DNA of 55,649 nt from Mycobacterium fragae. GTDB taxonomy: Bacteria; Actinomycetota; Actinomycetes; Mycobacteriales; Mycobacteriaceae. Under the pieces are notes generated by a model, which worked only from the letters and a program-made list of their open reading frames with translations, searched no databases and was not told where the DNA came from. Position numbers and translations under genes: made by a program. The stretch is from assembly GCF_002102185.1 (NCBI RefSeq), contig NZ_LQOW01000017.1, positions 1 through 55,649 on the forward strand, given 5' to 3'. Shown here piece after piece: positions 30,362 through 42,124 of the stretch; position 1 is the stretch's first letter, and each line of letters starts with the position of its first letter.

Positions 30362-31365
30362 GCTTGCCGCTGCTCGGCCCGATGACGCTGACCGGGTTCG
30401 CTCACGCGTGGTGGTTTTTGTTCTTCCTGGTCGTTCTCGGAATCGTCGCGCTGTACATCATCGCGCAGGTGTCCCGGCATCGGCGGATGCTGCGGTTCGC
30501 CAACATGGAGCTGCTGGAAAGCGTCGCCCCCAAGCAGCCGACGCGGTGGCGGCATCTGGCGGCGATCCTGTTGGTGTCGTCGTTGGTGCTGCTGACGATC
30601 GCGATGGCCGGGCCGACGCATGATGTGCGGATTCCGCGCAACCGCGCGGTCGTCATGCTGGTGATCGACGTGTCCCAGTCGATGCGGGCCACTGACGTCG
30701 ACCCCAACCGCATGGTCGCCGCGCAGGTCGCCGCCAAGGAGTTCGCCGGCGAGCTGACCCCGGGCATCAACCTCGGGCTGATCGCCTACGCCGGTACCGC
30801 GACCGTGTTGGTGCAGCCGACGACCAACCGGGAGGCGACCAAAGCCGCGCTGGGCAAGCTGCAGTTCGCCGACCGCACCGCCACCGGTGAGGGCATTTTC
30901 ACCGCGCTGCAGGCGATCGCCACCGTGGGCGCGGTGATCGGCGGTGGTGACACCCCGCCGCCGGCCCGGATCGTGCTGTTCTCCGATGGCAAGGAGACGG
31001 TGCCGACCAATCCGGACAACCCCAAGGGCGCGTTCACCGCGGCGCGCACCGCGAAGGATCAGGGGGTGCCGATCTCGACGATCTCGTTCGGCACCCCGTA
31101 CGGGTTTGTGGAGATCAACGGCCAGCGTCAACCCGTCCCGGTCGATGACACCACGATGAAGAAGGTCGCCGAGTTGTCCGGCGGTAACAACTACAGCGCC
31201 TCCAACTTGCAGGAGCTGAAGCAGGTTTACGCCTCGCTGCAGCAGCAGATCGGCTACGAGACGATCAAGGGCGACGCCAGCGTCGGCTGGCTGCGGTTGG
31301 GTTCGCTGATCCTGGCACTGGCCGCGCTGGCCGCGCTGCTCATCAACCGGCGCCTGCCGACCTGA
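30358..31365 (+). CDS. Membrane-anchored von Willebrand factor A domain protein
   Basis: A 335-residue protein with two N-terminal membrane helices ([19 protein letters not shown] and [19 protein letters not shown]), a large VWA domain and a C-terminal helix ([18 protein letters not shown]). The metal-ion-dependent adhesion site is intact: [12 protein letters not shown] (DxSxS). It is typical of the third gene of MoxR clusters (BatA-like), and the VWA domain would face the outside. The ATG at 30358 overlaps the previous stop. It is the orthologue of Rv1481. An interspersed repeat begins 8 bp after its stop. Confidence 0.92.
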   Translation: MSLPLLGPMTLTGFAHAWWFLFFLVVLGIVALYIIAQVSRHRRMLRFANMELLESVAPKQPTRWRHLAAILLVSSLVLLTIAMAGPTHDVRIPRNRAVVMLVIDVSQSMRATDVDPNRMVAAQVAAKEFAGELTPGINLGLIAYAGTATVLVQPTTNREATKAALGKLQFADRTATGEGIFTALQAIATVGAVIGGGDTPPPARIVLFSDGKETVPTNPDNPKGAFTAARTAKDQGVPISTISFGTPYGFVEINGQRQPVPVDDTTMKKVAELSGGNNYSASNLQELKQVYASLQQQIGYETIKGDASVGWLRLGSLILALAALAALLINRRLPT

Positions 31366-31372
31366 TCTGCGG

Positions 31373-31435
31373 CGCCGAGTGGCCAGTTAATGCACGCTTG
31401 CGCCCAAAACCCGTGTCATAAGTGGCCACTCGGCG
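31373..31435. repeat. 63-nt palindromic element at the fabG1 promoter (REP-like)
   Basis: Perfect 13-bp arms CGCCGAGTGGCCA (31373-31385) and TGGCCACTCGGCG (31423-31435) are separated by 37 nt. The right arm ends 6 bp before the likely -10 box of fabG1, so it occupies the -35 zone. Its total length equals that of the element at 17492-17554, though the sequences differ. Confidence 0.65.
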
Positions 31436-31441
31436 ATGCGC

Positions 31442-32218
<777 letters not shown>

Positions 32219-32244
32219 AGACCTCCACACGAACAAGGACGGAT

Positions 32245-33054
32245 ATGGCAGGACTGCTCGAAGGCAAATGCATTCTGGTCACCGGGATCATCACCGACGC
32301 GTCGATCGCGTTCCACATCGCCCGGGTGGCCCAGGAACAGGGTGCGCAGCTGATCTGCACCGGCTTCGACCGGCTACGGCTGATCGAGCGCATCCTCGAC
32401 CGGCTGCCGGAGAAACCGCCGCTGCTGGAGCTCGATGTGCAAAACGACAAGCACCTCGACACGCTCGCCGAACGGATATCCGAGGTGATCGGCGAGGGCA
32501 GCAAGCTTGACGGCGTGGTGCATTCGATCGGCTTCATGCCGCCCAGCGGGATGGGCATCAACCCGTTCTTCGAGGCGCCGTATGAGGATGTGTCCAAGGG
32601 CATCCACATCTCGGCTTACTCATACGCATCGCTGGCCAAGGCGGTGCTGCCCATCATGAATCGCGGTGGCGGCATCGTCGGCATGGACTTCGACCCGACC
32701 CGCGCGATGCCCGCCTACAACTGGATGACAGTGGCCAAGAGCGCACTGGAGTCGGTGAACCGCTTCGTCGCCCGCGAGGCCGGCCCTTACGGTGTGCGAT
32801 CCAATCTCGTTGCGGCCGGACCGATTCGGACGCTCGCGATGAGCGCGATCGTCGGAGGTGCGCTCGGCGAGGAGGCCAGCGGTCAGATGCAGTTGCTCGA
32901 GCAGGGTTGGGACCAGCGAGCGCCGATCGGCTGGGATATGAAAGACGCCACGCCAGTTGCCAAAACGGTGTGCGCGGTGCTGTCGGACTGGCTGCCGGCC
33001 ACAACGGGCGACATCATCTACGCCGACGGCGGGGCGCATAACCAATTGCTCTGA
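32245..33054 (+). CDS. inhA: Enoyl-ACP reductase InhA
   Basis: A 269-residue NADH-dependent enoyl-ACP reductase of FAS-II, the target of activated isoniazid and of ethionamide. The fold has [16 protein letters not shown] at the N-terminus, and the catalytic Tyr and Lys lie in [12 protein letters not shown]. The resistance-related positions I21 (DASI) and S94 (HSIGF) are the wild-type residues. The length equals that of M. tuberculosis InhA. Near S94 the loop reads MPPSGMG. The ATG has a GGACGG ribosome binding site. The stop overlaps hemH (TGATG). Confidence 0.97.
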   Translation: MAGLLEGKCILVTGIITDASIAFHIARVAQEQGAQLICTGFDRLRLIERILDRLPEKPPLLELDVQNDKHLDTLAERISEVIGEGSKLDGVVHSIGFMPPSGMGINPFFEAPYEDVSKGIHISAYSYASLAKAVLPIMNRGGGIVGMDFDPTRAMPAYNWMTVAKSALESVNRFVAREAGPYGVRSNLVAAGPIRTLAMSAIVGGALGEEASGQMQLLEQGWDQRAPIGWDMKDATPVAKTVCAVLSDWLPATTGDIIYADGGAHNQLL

Positions 33055-34094
33055 TGCGGTTTGACGCCGTCCTACTGCTGTCGTTCGGCGGACCGGAGGG
33101 CCCCGAACAGGTGCGGCCCTTCCTGGAGAACGTCACCCGCGGCCGCGGCGTACCGGCCGAACGCCTCGACCAGGTCGCCGAGCACTACCTGCATTTCGGT
33201 GGGGTGTCGCCGATCAACGCGATCAACCGCGCGCTGGTGGGCGAACTGGAAGCCGTGCAGGGCCTGCCGGTGTATTTCGGCAACCGTAACTGGGAGCCGT
33301 ACGTCGAAGACGTCGTTGCGACCATGCGGGACAACGGGATTCGTCGCGCCGCAGTGTTCACCACGTCGGCGTGGAGCGGCTATTCCAGCTGCACGCAGTA
33401 TGTCGAGGACATCGCCCGGGCCCGTGAGGCCGCCGGCGACGGGGCGCCTGAACTCGTCAAGCTGCGACCGTATTTCGACCATCCGCTGTTCGTCGAGATG
33501 TTCGCCGACGCCATCGCTGCGGCGGCCGACACGGTGCCCGCGGATGCCCGCCTGGTTTTCACCGCGCACTCTATTCCGGTCGCCGCCGACGAGCGCTGCG
33601 GCCCGCGGCTGTACAGCCGCCAAGTCGCTTACGCCGCAAGGCTGGTCGCCGACAAGGTCGGATACCGGCAGTACGACTTGGTGTGGCAGTCGCGGTCCGG
33701 CCCGCCACAGGTACCCTGGCTGGAACCCGATGTGGCCGACCATCTTTCAACGTTGGCGGACATCGAGGCCGTCATCGTCTGCCCGATCGGCTTTGTCGCC
33801 GACCACATCGAGGTGGTGTGGGATCTTGACCACGAACTGCGATCGCAGGCGCAGGCGGCGGGCATGGCATTCGCCCGGGCGGCCACACCCAATGCCGACC
33901 GCCGCTTCGCCCGGCTGGCCGTCGATCTGATCGACGAGCTGCGCGACGGCCGCGCGCCGGCTCGGGTGACGGCGCCGGACCCGGTGCCGGGCTGCGGCGC
34001 CAGCGTCAACGGCGCGCCATGCGGCCCGCCGCACTGCGTCGCCGAATGGTCGCCGCCCGTCAGGATCGCCAGGCGGCCTGCAGAATCGCGCTGA
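33054..34094 (+). CDS. hemH: Ferrochelatase (coproporphyrin III type)
   Basis: A 346-residue enzyme inserting Fe(II) into coproporphyrin III in the actinobacterial heme route. N-terminal [18 protein letters not shown]; metal-site histidine in VFTAHSIPV; glutamate region [17 protein letters not shown]-terminal cysteines PGCGAS and PCGPPHC together with the cysteine of YSSCTQY match the four ligands of the [2Fe-2S] cluster described for mycobacterial ferrochelatase. The ATG overlaps the inhA stop. The last 35 bp overlap the convergent hypothetical gene. It is the orthologue of Rv1485 (hemZ). Confidence 0.95.
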   Translation: MRFDAVLLLSFGGPEGPEQVRPFLENVTRGRGVPAERLDQVAEHYLHFGGVSPINAINRALVGELEAVQGLPVYFGNRNWEPYVEDVVATMRDNGIRRAAVFTTSAWSGYSSCTQYVEDIARAREAAGDGAPELVKLRPYFDHPLFVEMFADAIAAAADTVPADARLVFTAHSIPVAADERCGPRLYSRQVAYAARLVADKVGYRQYDLVWQSRSGPPQVPWLEPDVADHLSTLADIEAVIVCPIGFVADHIEVVWDLDHELRSQAQAAGMAFARAATPNADRRFARLAVDLIDELRDGRAPARVTAPDPVPGCGASVNGAPCGPPHCVAEWSPPVRIARRPAESR

Positions 34095-34917
34095 GAGCGG
34101 CCATCCTCGCCGCGCGCACCACCGCGGCCAGCGGGCGCAGCGCGTCGCTGGCGATCAGGGCTTCCGAGAGCGATTGCGTGCCGATTGGCGTCAGCCCGGC
34201 ACTGACCGTGACGATCGCGTCGACGTGCGCGGCGTTTTCCAGCACCCGCACCGCGCGCGACGGCGCATGCTCGGGGAGCCGGTGCTGGCGGGCGGAGTCC
34301 AGCAACTGCTCGACGAGCCCGCGCGGATCCTCGATATCGACACCAGTCGATCCCAGCCCGATGGCGGTTAGCGCGTCGGCGGCCGACCGTACCGCCAACC
34401 GCAAGGCGTACTCGGCCTCGCCGAGCTCCTCATGGTCGACCACGGGTGCGTTCGGCAGCGAGTACACCGTCCAGGACAGCGCGCACAGCTCGGGTGTCGC
34501 GAGTTCGTCTTCACCGTCGGCGTAACCGAATTCGGGGACCAGCCCGACGGCCACGGCGGGATCGTCCGGGTTGGTGACGATAACTGCCTCGCCGGCGGCC
34601 AGGGCGTCGTGCTCGAACTGCGTGCCCGCGGCCAGCCCCGGAACGTCTCCGGGGACGGGCAACACCACCGCGATCGACGGGGTGCCCGCAACCGCCGGCC
34701 CGGCCGCGGTGCGCAGCGTCTGCAACAGCGACACCGCGCCGGTGTCATGCACGTCCGGCCACGGGAGTCCGGTGTGCCCCGCCGCCACCGCATCGTAGGC
34801 GGTAACGGATTGCATTGGCGCCCAACAAGATAACGCGTCAAGAACGTCGTCGGGAGCGGCCTTGCCGGCAAGCCAGGCGTTGGCCCACACCGAGAGCGTC
34901 GCACTGGGGCACCACAT
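34060..34917 (-). CDS. Conserved hypothetical protein (Rv1486c type)
   Basis: A 285-residue protein with no domain I can name. It is Ala-rich and soluble, with no signal peptide or membrane segment. Conserved-looking parts are [18 protein letters not shown] at the start, [25 protein letters not shown] and the C-terminal helix region [19 protein letters not shown] 34917 is chosen because it begins the family-like sequence; the frame extends much further upstream over the divergent nfeD gene and is not coding there. The 3' end overlaps hemH by 35 bp. It is divergent from nfeD across 58 bp. Confidence 0.8.
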   Translation of the reverse strand: MWCPSATLSVWANAWLAGKAAPDDVLDALSCWAPMQSVTAYDAVAAGHTGLPWPDVHDTGAVSLLQTLRTAAGPAVAGTPSIAVVLPVPGDVPGLAAGTQFEHDALAAGEAVIVTNPDDPAVAVGLVPEFGYADGEDELATPELCALSWTVYSLPNAPVVDHEELGEAEYALRLAVRSAADALTAIGLGSTGVDIEDPRGLVEQLLDSARQHRLPEHAPSRAVRVLENAAHVDAIVTVSAGLTPIGTQSLSEALIASDALRPLAAVVRAARMAALSAILQAAWRS

Positions 34918-34975
34918 GGTTTCGCAGTCTAGTTGTTCGACTCGATCGCGGCCGATCACGCGATATCCTGACCGC

Positions 34976-35410
34976 ATGCCTGCGGCCTTGATCTGGCTGA
35001 TCTTCGCACTGGGCCTCGCCGGTGCCGAGGCGCTCACCGGCGACATGTTCTTGCTGATGCTCGGCGGCGGCGCGCTGGCCGCTGCCGGATCCAGCTGGCT
35101 GCTCGACCTGCCGGTCTGGGCTGACGGCGCGGTTTTCCTGGTGGTCTCGGTGCTGCTGCTGGTGCTGGTGCGGCCCGCGCTGCGGCGGCGTCTGATTCCC
35201 GCCAAGGGGGCGCAGACCGGCGTCAAGGCGCTGGAGGGCAAGCACGCGCTGGTGCTTGACCGAATCACGCACGATGAAGGCCAGGTCAAACTGGACGGAC
35301 AGGTCTGGACTGCGCGGCCGTTGAATGACGGCGATGTCTTCGAGCCTGGCGAGCGGGTGACCGTCATGCATATCGACGGGGCCACCGCCGTGGTCTGGAA
35401 GAGCCCATAA
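34976..35410 (+). CDS. NfeD-family membrane protein
   Basis: A 144-residue protein with two to three N-terminal helices ([48 protein letters not shown]) and a C-terminal OB-fold domain of about 60 residues ([13 protein letters not shown]...[15 protein letters not shown]). It is the short NfeD1b type that pairs with a stomatin-like SPFH protein, encoded 28 bp downstream. Probably acts in membrane microdomains or membrane protein quality control. It is the orthologue of Rv1487. ATG start at 34976. Confidence 0.9.
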   Translation: MPAALIWLIFALGLAGAEALTGDMFLLMLGGGALAAAGSSWLLDLPVWADGAVFLVVSVLLLVLVRPALRRRLIPAKGAQTGVKALEGKHALVLDRITHDEGQVKLDGQVWTARPLNDGDVFEPGERVTVMHIDGATAVVWKSP

Positions 35411-35438
35411 CCCCTCTGGAGCAATAGGAGGCATTCCG

Positions 35439-36581
35439 ATGCAAGGTGCAGCTGCCGGGCTGGTATTTCTGGCCGTACTAGTGATTTTCGCCATCATTGT
35501 GGTGGCCAAGTCGATTGCGCTGATCCCGCAGGCCGAAGCGGCGGTGATCGAACGGCTGGGCCGCTACAGCCGCACGGTCAGCGGGCAACTGACGCTGCTG
35601 GTGCCCTTCATCGACCGGGTCCGTGCCCGAGTGGACCTGCGCGAGCGGGTGGTGTCGTTCCCGCCGCAGCCGGTGATCACCGAGGACAACCTCACACTCA
35701 ACATCGACACCGTGGTCTACTTCCAGGTCACCAGCCCGCAGGCCGCGGTCTACGAGATCAGCAACTACATCGTCGGGGTCGAGCAGCTCACCACCACCAC
35801 GCTGCGCAACGTCGTCGGCGGCATGACGCTGGAGCAGACTCTGACGTCGCGCGACCAGATCAACGGCCAGCTGCGCGGAGTGCTCGACGAGGCCACCGGT
35901 CGCTGGGGCCTGCGGGTGGCACGGGTGGAGCTGCGCAGCATCGACCCGCCGCCGTCGATCCAGGCGTCGATGGAAAAGCAGATGAAGGCCGACCGGGAGA
36001 AGCGGGCGATGATCTTGACCGCGGAAGGTACCCGGGAGGCGGCGATCAAACAGGCCGAGGGGGAGAAGCAGGCCCAGATCCTCGCCGCCGAAGGGGCCAA
36101 GCAGGCCGCGATCCTGGCCGCCGAGGCCGACCGGCAATCCCGGATGCTGCGGGCGCAGGGTGAGCGGGCGGCGGCCTACCTGCAGGCCCAGGGCCAGGCC
36201 AAGGCGATCGAGAAGACGTTCGCGGCGATCAAGGCCGGCCGGCCCACCCCGGAGCTGCTTGCCTACCAGTACCTGCAGACCCTGCCGCAGATGGCCAAAG
36301 GTGAAGCCAACAAGGTGTGGCTGGTGCCCAGCGACTTCGGCGCGGCATTACAGGGGTTCGCCAAGCTGCTGGGCGCCCCGGGTGAAGACGGCGTGTTCCG
36401 GTATCAGCCGTCGCCCGTGGACGACAACCTGCCCGCACCCGAATCGGACGGCGAAGAGATAGCCGACTGGTTCTCCACCGAGACCGACCCTGCCATCGTG
36501 CAGGCGGTGGCCAAGGCCGAGGCCGACGCGCGCAAGCCGGTGGAGGGCACCTTCCCGCCGCCCTCTGAGCTGAGGCAGTGA
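35439..36581 (+). CDS. Stomatin/prohibitin-like SPFH domain protein
   Basis: A 380-residue membrane-anchored protein. An N-terminal helix ([18 protein letters not shown]), then the SPFH domain ([60 protein letters not shown]), a long Glu/Ala-rich coiled coil with repeated [11 protein letters not shown] units (residues about 180-250), and a disordered acidic tail. It forms oligomeric membrane scaffolds. The start ATG 35439 has the strong ribosome binding site AGGAGG. It is paired with nfeD. Orthologue of Rv1488. Confidence 0.93.
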   Translation: MQGAAAGLVFLAVLVIFAIIVVAKSIALIPQAEAAVIERLGRYSRTVSGQLTLLVPFIDRVRARVDLRERVVSFPPQPVITEDNLTLNIDTVVYFQVTSPQAAVYEISNYIVGVEQLTTTTLRNVVGGMTLEQTLTSRDQINGQLRGVLDEATGRWGLRVARVELRSIDPPPSIQASMEKQMKADREKRAMILTAEGTREAAIKQAEGEKQAQILAAEGAKQAAILAAEADRQSRMLRAQGERAAAYLQAQGQAKAIEKTFAAIKAGRPTPELLAYQYLQTLPQMAKGEANKVWLVPSDFGAALQGFAKLLGAPGEDGVFRYQPSPVDDNLPAPESDGEEIADWFSTETDPAIVQAVAKAEADARKPVEGTFPPPSELRQ

Positions 36582-36602
36582 GGCGAAGGTGCCGGGCCGC
36601 GG

Positions 36603-37088
36603 TTAGTCCAGTCTCAACTCAACCATCGGCAGCGGCGTATTGGTCTCGGTAATCGGGCTGCCGAGAGTCTCCTCGAGCACGCCTTTGAACCGCTGCCACG
36701 CACGGGGATGCCGGCCCACGTATACGGCGAGTGCGCGGTCGGCTTCGGACTGAGTCAGGACGCGTGCGGTAGCCGCTGCGGGCCTGCGGCTACCCGCATA
36801 GACCCGGACACGTGGGTTGGCCCGGACGTTACGGAACCACTGGGCCTTCTCACCGAAACCGGATGCGACGACATAGGTCTCCGGCGTGGGGTGATCGACG
36901 ACCTCGAGGACGACGTAGCGCCGCGCGCCAGATTTGCGGCCGATGTGTTCGAGCATGAGCACTCGCGAACTCAGCATCGCGCCTGCGCGGGCCTTGTAGA
37001 TCCAGATCGGTGCGCGCATGAGCGCGCGAGACCGCAGGATTCGCGCGCCGACGGCGGCCAACCTCGACGATGGACGTGTGGTGGACAA
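36603..37088 (-). CDS. Deazaflavin (F420)-dependent nitroreductase-family protein
   Basis: A 161-residue split-barrel protein of the Ddn/DUF385 family, which bind coenzyme F420 and often reduce quinones or nitro compounds. Diagnostic are LEHIGRKSGARRYVVLEV and the F420-phosphate region ASGFGEKAQWFRNVRANPRV, then YVGRHPRAWQRFKGVL. TTG 37088 is preferred because GGAGGA lies just upstream and the family normally has an N-terminal amphipathic segment; ATG 37019 would give a 138-residue form missing it. It lies 11 bp downstream of the TVP38 gene on the same strand. Confidence 0.78.
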   Translation of the reverse strand: MSTTRPSSRLAAVGARILRSRALMRAPIWIYKARAGAMLSSRVLMLEHIGRKSGARRYVVLEVVDHPTPETYVVASGFGEKAQWFRNVRANPRVRVYAGSRRPAAATARVLTQSEADRALAVYVGRHPRAWQRFKGVLEETLGSPITETNTPLPMVELRLD

Positions 37089-37099
37089 AATTCCTCCGG

Positions 37100-37858
37100 T
37101 TACGGCGCGAGGGCCGGCTCGGGGTTCTCCTCGGCCGTCACCGGCACGCGGTGCTGCTTGCGGTGATGACGTACCTCGTAGGCCAGCAGCGTCAGCCCGA
37201 CGGTCGCGGTGCACAGCGAGGCAAGGAGCAACAACGGGCTGATGTCACCGGTGAGCGCGTCGCCCAGAATCACGATGGCGGCGGTTCCGGGAAGCACACC
37301 GGCCAGCGTGGCCAGCGTGTAGGGCAACAGCCGCACCGCCGACGCGCCGGCAGCGTAGTTGAGCACCGAGAACGGCACGGCTGGAATCAGCCGCAGCGAC
37401 ATGACCGCGGGCCATCCGCGGTCATACAGGCGTGCGTCGAGCTTCTCGACGGCGTGGTGACGCACCAGGCGGCTCAGCTGCCAGCCCACCGCACGGATCA
37501 GGATCAACGCGATCACCGCGCTCGCCGTGCTGGCCACCACTGCCAGTCCCACCCCCAACACCGGCCCGAACAACAGGCCGGCAGCGAGCGTGAACGCGGT
37601 ACGCGGGAACGGAAACACGGTCACGACGATGTGGGCGGCCAGAAACGCCAGCGGAAACCACGGGCCCACCGACGCGGCCCAGTCCCGCAGCTGCACCGCG
37701 GTGGGGACGGGAACCAGCACGGCCACCGCGACCAGGATGGCAACGGCCCCGGCCGTGATGACGATGCGGCGCTTGGGCAGCTGACGTGCGGTCGCGATGA
37801 CCGTGGAGGCCAGGCCGCGCGCCATGTCGCCGATTTTGGTGGTGGCCCGAGCCGTCAC
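37100..37858 (-). CDS. TVP38/TMEM64 (DedA-like) membrane protein
   Basis: A 252-residue protein with about six membrane helices and the SNARE-associated Golgi / VTT domain: FPFPRTAFTLAAGLLFGPVLG, then RLIPAVPFSVLNYAAGAS and LATLAGVLPGTAAIVILG, the two re-entrant loop motifs. Proteins of this fold scramble or transport lipids such as undecaprenyl phosphate; the specific role here is unknown. GTG 37858 gives a length equal to the M. tuberculosis Rv1491c product as I recall it; ATG 37825 is the alternative. It is divergent from mutA. Confidence 0.87.
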   Translation of the reverse strand: MTARATTKIGDMARGLASTVIATARQLPKRRIVITAGAVAILVAVAVLVPVPTAVQLRDWAASVGPWFPLAFLAAHIVVTVFPFPRTAFTLAAGLLFGPVLGVGLAVVASTASAVIALILIRAVGWQLSRLVRHHAVEKLDARLYDRGWPAVMSLRLIPAVPFSVLNYAAGASAVRLLPYTLATLAGVLPGTAAIVILGDALTGDISPLLLLASLCTATVGLTLLAYEVRHHRKQHRVPVTAEENPEPALAP

Positions 37859-37962
37859 GGTGATCAAGACTACGGGCCGCCCGTGAACAACTCGTTGCAC
37901 CCGCCGCGCGTTTCGTCACAATACTGCGGACGGTCGGCTCCTGAGCGTCGACTTCGATCAAT

Positions 37963-37993
37963 TAGCCTGAGTGGCAAGTGGCAACCCCGCCAC
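37963..37993 (+). promoter_or_regulatory. Probable mutA promoter and leader hairpin
   Basis: TAGCCT (37963-37968) is a plausible -10. It is followed by a tandem GTGGCAA GTGGCAA (37971-37984) whose second copy pairs as GTGGC/GCCAC (37978-37982, 37989-37993) to form a small hairpin about 25 nt before the GTG. The ribosome binding site is AGGAGC. Confidence 0.4.
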
Positions 37994-38017
37994 ATGCTGC
38001 GATAACAGGAGCCGCCG

Positions 38018-39865
38018 GTGTCAGTCGATGTGTCCGCCGAGCCCGCCGACCCGGTTCAGGGCCGCGCCCGATGGCGCACGGCGGTGGCCGGGGTGCTGGC
38101 CAAGAGCACACATCGTGACGCCGAGGATTTGGGCCCCGAACCCGAGCGGCTGCTCGACACCCCGACCTACGAGGGCTTCCCGATCCGGGCCCTCTACACC
38201 GCGTTGGACGCGTTGCCCGAGCAGGCGCTGCCCGGTGATTGGCCCTATGCGCGCGGCGCGGACGCCCTGCGCGACGTCAACTCCGGCTGGAAGGTCGCCG
38301 AAGCGTTTCCGAGCAACGGCGCCGACGGCAATGCGGCGCTGCTGGCCGCGCTCAGCGACGGGGTCGGTGCGCTGGTGCTGCGCGTCGGCGCCTCCGGTGT
38401 GGCCCCGGCGCAGCTCGGGCGGTTGCTCGACGGCGTGTATCTGGACCTGGCGCCGGTGATTCTCGACGCCGGCGCCGACTTCACCGCGGCCGCCGACGTT
38501 CTGCTGGGGCTGGTCGGCCAGTTGGACGCTGACCGACGGAAGTCGGTGTCGATCGACCTTGGCGCGGACCCGCTGACGGCGGCGCTGAGCGGGCGGGGGG
38601 CGCCCTCGCTCGACGAGGTGGTCGCGGTGGCGTCGCGGGTGGCCCCCGGTGGCGGGGTGCGGGCGATCACCGTCGACGGTCCGGCCTTTCACAATCTGGG
38701 CGCTAACGCAGCATGGGAGCTGGCCGGCAGCATCGCCGCGGCGGTGGCATACGTGCGGGTGCTGGACGAGTCCGGGCTGACGATCGCGGAAGCGTTGCGC
38801 CAGATCAGCTTCCGGTTGGCCGCTGACGACGACCAGTTCATGGCGATCGCCAAGATCCGCGCCACGCGCCAACTGTGGGCGCGGGTCGCCGAGGTCGTCG
38901 GTGAACCGCAGAACGGCGCGGCCGTCGTGCATGCCGAGACCTCGCTGCCGATGATGACCCAGCGCGATCCCTGGGTGAACATGCTGCGTACCACGGTGGC
39001 CGCGTTCGGCGCGGGCGTCGGCGGTGCCGATACCGTTTTGGTGCTGCCGTTCGACGTGGCCATCCCCGGCGGTTTTCCCGGCATGGCGACTAGCTTTTCG
39101 CGCCGGATCGCCCGCAACACTCAACTTCTGCTGCTGGAGGAGTCACATATCGGCAGGGTGCTGGACCCAGCCGGCGGGTCGTGGTACGTCGAAGAGCTCA
39201 CCGAGCAGCTGGCCCAGCAGGCGTGGAAGGATTTCCAAAGCCTCGAGGAGCGCGGTGGATTCGTCGATGCCCGTGACTATCTCGCCGAGCAGATCGCGGC
39301 GGTGGCCGCCCGCCGCCTCGACGACATTTCGCACCGCCGCACCGCGATCACCGGCGTCAACGAATACCCGAACCTGGCCGAACCTCCGCTACCGCAGATC
39401 GATTCGGTGCCGACCATCCAGCGCTACGCCGCGGGATTCGAGGCGTTGCGGGACCGCTCGGACGTCTACCTGGAGCGCACCGGGTCGCGTCCGCAGGTGT
39501 TGCTGTTGCCGCTGGGACCGTTGGCCGAGCACAACATCCGGGCGACGTTCGCGGCGAACCTGTTGGCGTCCGGCGGTATCGAGGCCGTCAACCCGGGACC
39601 GGTCGAGGCCGCCGGTGTCGCCCCGGCGGTATCGGCCGCCGGATCGCCGGCTGTCGCGGTCATCTGCGGCACCGACAAGCGCTACCACGCCGAGGCCAGC
39701 GGCGTCGTCGAGGCGGCACGACGCGCGGGTGTGTCCCAGATTTACCTGGCTGGGCCGCAGCAGGTGCTCGGCGACGACGCGGCACACCGGCCCGACGACT
39801 ATCTGACCGCGAAAATCGATGCGGTCCAGGCTTTGTCGAATCTGTTGACCAGGTTGGGAGCCTAG
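38018..39865 (+). CDS. mutA: Methylmalonyl-CoA mutase small subunit
   Basis: A 615-residue subunit of adenosylcobalamin-dependent methylmalonyl-CoA mutase, which links propionate metabolism and succinyl-CoA. It has the TIM-barrel half ([73 protein letters not shown]) and a C-terminal Rossmann half. The cobalamin-binding DxHxxG is absent, as expected for the non-catalytic small subunit. The start is GTG 38018. mutB begins 5 bp after the stop. It is the orthologue of Rv1492. Confidence 0.95.
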   Translation: MSVDVSAEPADPVQGRARWRTAVAGVLAKSTHRDAEDLGPEPERLLDTPTYEGFPIRALYTALDALPEQALPGDWPYARGADALRDVNSGWKVAEAFPSNGADGNAALLAALSDGVGALVLRVGASGVAPAQLGRLLDGVYLDLAPVILDAGADFTAAADVLLGLVGQLDADRRKSVSIDLGADPLTAALSGRGAPSLDEVVAVASRVAPGGGVRAITVDGPAFHNLGANAAWELAGSIAAAVAYVRVLDESGLTIAEALRQISFRLAADDDQFMAIAKIRATRQLWARVAEVVGEPQNGAAVVHAETSLPMMTQRDPWVNMLRTTVAAFGAGVGGADTVLVLPFDVAIPGGFPGMATSFSRRIARNTQLLLLEESHIGRVLDPAGGSWYVEELTEQLAQQAWKDFQSLEERGGFVDARDYLAEQIAAVAARRLDDISHRRTAITGVNEYPNLAEPPLPQIDSVPTIQRYAAGFEALRDRSDVYLERTGSRPQVLLLPLGPLAEHNIRATFAANLLASGGIEAVNPGPVEAAGVAPAVSAAGSPAVAVICGTDKRYHAEASGVVEAARRAGVSQIYLAGPQQVLGDDAAHRPDDYLTAKIDAVQALSNLLTRLGA

Positions 39866-39870
39866 CCGCC

Positions 39871-42120
39871 ATGACCGCGAGCATGAGTGTTGTCGGCAGT
39901 TTCGCCGATGTCCCGCTGCACGGCGAGCACGCCGGCGCACCGGCCACCCAAGCTGCCGTCACCGAGCACGTCGCCAGAGCCGCGGCGGCGCACGGATACA
40001 CGCCCGACCAGCTCGACTGGCACACCCCCGAAGGCATCGCCGTCAAACCGCTCTACATCGCCGCCGACCGCGACGAGGTGGTCGCCGAGGGCTACCCGCT
40101 GGACAGCTTCCCCGGTGAGCCTCCGTTCATCCGCGGCCCGTACCCGACCATGTACGTCAACCAGCCCTGGACCATCCGCCAGTACGCGGGATTTTCCACC
40201 GCCGCCGAATCCAACGCGTTCTACCGGCGCAATCTGGCCGCCGGGCAGAAGGGTCTGTCGGTGGCGTTTGACCTGGCCACCCACCGCGGGTATGACTCCG
40301 ACCACCCGCGCGTGCAAGGCGATGTCGGAATGGCCGGGGTGGCAATCGATTCCATCTTGGACATGCGGCAGTTGTTCGACGGGATCGACCTGTCGGCGGT
40401 GTCGGTGTCGATGACCATGAACGGCGCGGTGCTGCCGATTCTGGCGCTCTACGTAGTGGCCGCGGAGGAGCAGGGGGTGCCGCCGGAGAAGTTGGCCGGA
40501 ACCATCCAGAACGACATCCTCAAAGAATTCATGGTCCGCAACACCTACATCTATCCGCCCAAGCCGTCCATGCGGATCATCTCCGACATCTTCGGCTACA
40601 CCAGCGCGAAGATGCCGAAGTTCAACTCGATCTCGATCTCCGGGTACCACATCCAGGAGGCCGGCGCCACAGCGGATTTGGAATTGGCCTACACGCTGGC
40701 CGACGGCGTGGACTACATCAAGGCGGGGCTGGACGCCGGCCTGGACATCGACAAGTTCGCGCCGCGGCTGTCGTTCTTCTGGGGCATCGGGATGAACTTC
40801 TTCATGGAGGTCGCCAAACTGCGTGCCGGGCGGCTGTTGTGGAGTGAACTGGTCGCCGGTTTTGGTGCCAAGAATCCCAAATCGCTGTCGTTGCGTACTC
40901 ATTCGCAGACCTCGGGCTGGTCGCTGACGGCGCAGGACGCGTTCAACAACGTCGCCCGCACGTGTATCGAGGCGATGGCCGCGACCCAGGGCCACACTCA
41001 GTCGCTGCACACCAACGCGCTCGACGAGGCGCTCGCGCTGCCCACCGATTTCTCGGCGCGGATAGCGCGTAACACGCAGCTGCTGCTGCAGCAGGAGTCG
41101 GGTACCACCAGGCCGATCGACCCGTGGGCGGGCTCGTATTACGTCGAGTGGCTGACCTATCAGCTCGCGCAGCGCGCCCGCGCCCATATCGCCGAGGTGG
41201 CCGAGCACGGCGGGATGGCCCAGGCGATCGACGACGGGATCCCGAAGCTGCGCATCGAGGAGGCCGCCGCGCGCACCCAGGCTCGCATCGACTCCGGGCG
41301 CCAGCCGGTGATCGGGGTGAACAAGTATCAGGTCGACGAGGACCACGAGATCGAGGTGCTCAAGGTCGAGAACAGCCGGGTGCGCGCCGAGCAGCTGGCG
41401 AAATTGCAAGAGCTGCGGGCAAATCGGGATCAGTCGGCCGTCGACCGCGCGCTGGCCGAATTGAGTCGCGCTGCCGCGGCGCATGGCCCCGCGGGTGAAG
41501 ACGGACTTGGCAACAATCTTCTGGCGTTGGCCATCGACGCGGCACGCGCCAAGGCCACCGTCGGAGAAATCTCCGACGCGTTGGAAAAGGTGTACGGACG
41601 TCATCAAGCCGAGATTCGCACTATCGCCGGGGTTTACCGTGATGAAGCCGGAAAGGTGAGCAGTATCTCTAGAGCCACCGAACTCGTCGAGAAGTTCGCC
41701 GAGGCCGACGGTCGGCGGCCTCGGATCCTGGTGGCCAAAATGGGCCAGGACGGCCACGACCGCGGGCAGAAGGTGATCGCAACGGCGTTCGCCGACATCG
41801 GGTTTGACGTCGACGTCGGATCGCTGTTCTCCACCCCCGAAGAAGTGGCCCGCCAAGCCGCCGACAACGACGTGCACGTCGTCGGGGTGTCGTCGCTGGC
41901 CGCCGGTCACCTGACCTTGGTGCCGGCGCTGCGCGACGCGCTGGCCGAGGTCGGCCGGCCCGACATCATGATCGTGGTCGGGGGAGTCATCCCACCCGGT
42001 GACTTCGACGAGCTCTACGCCGCCGGAGCCACCGCCATCTTCCCGCCCGGGACGGTCATCGCCGACGCCGCGATCGATTTGCTCAAGAAGCTGGCCGAGC
42101 AGCGCGGGTACGCCCTTTAG
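39871..42120 (+). CDS. mutB: Methylmalonyl-CoA mutase large (catalytic) subunit
   Basis: A 749-residue catalytic subunit. The substrate barrel has [37 protein letters not shown] and [15 protein letters not shown]; the C-terminal cobalamin domain has [15 protein letters not shown] with H629 as the cobalt ligand, then [12 protein letters not shown] and [11 protein letters not shown]. All key motifs are intact. Only 4 bp separate it from meaB, whereas M. tuberculosis has the mazEF4 toxin-antitoxin pair in between. It is the orthologue of Rv1493. Confidence 0.97.
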   Translation: MTASMSVVGSFADVPLHGEHAGAPATQAAVTEHVARAAAAHGYTPDQLDWHTPEGIAVKPLYIAADRDEVVAEGYPLDSFPGEPPFIRGPYPTMYVNQPWTIRQYAGFSTAAESNAFYRRNLAAGQKGLSVAFDLATHRGYDSDHPRVQGDVGMAGVAIDSILDMRQLFDGIDLSAVSVSMTMNGAVLPILALYVVAAEEQGVPPEKLAGTIQNDILKEFMVRNTYIYPPKPSMRIISDIFGYTSAKMPKFNSISISGYHIQEAGATADLELAYTLADGVDYIKAGLDAGLDIDKFAPRLSFFWGIGMNFFMEVAKLRAGRLLWSELVAGFGAKNPKSLSLRTHSQTSGWSLTAQDAFNNVARTCIEAMAATQGHTQSLHTNALDEALALPTDFSARIARNTQLLLQQESGTTRPIDPWAGSYYVEWLTYQLAQRARAHIAEVAEHGGMAQAIDDGIPKLRIEEAAARTQARIDSGRQPVIGVNKYQVDEDHEIEVLKVENSRVRAEQLAKLQELRANRDQSAVDRALAELSRAAAAHGPAGEDGLGNNLLALAIDAARAKATVGEISDALEKVYGRHQAEIRTIAGVYRDEAGKVSSISRATELVEKFAEADGRRPRILVAKMGQDGHDRGQKVIATAFADIGFDVDVGSLFSTPEEVARQAADNDVHVVGVSSLAAGHLTLVPALRDALAEVGRPDIMIVVGGVIPPGDFDELYAAGATAIFPPGTVIADAAIDLLKKLAEQRGYAL

Positions 42121-42124
42121 CCAC

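Noticed and set aside
32521..32560. InhA loop difference near S94 as isoniazid-resistance mutation
   Set aside because: S94 and I21 are the wild-type residues. The neighbouring PPSG is likely species variation, not a known resistance change.
37859..38017. Cobalamin riboswitch before mutA
   Set aside because: The gap is too short and lacks the B12 box; only a small hairpin and tandem repeat are present.
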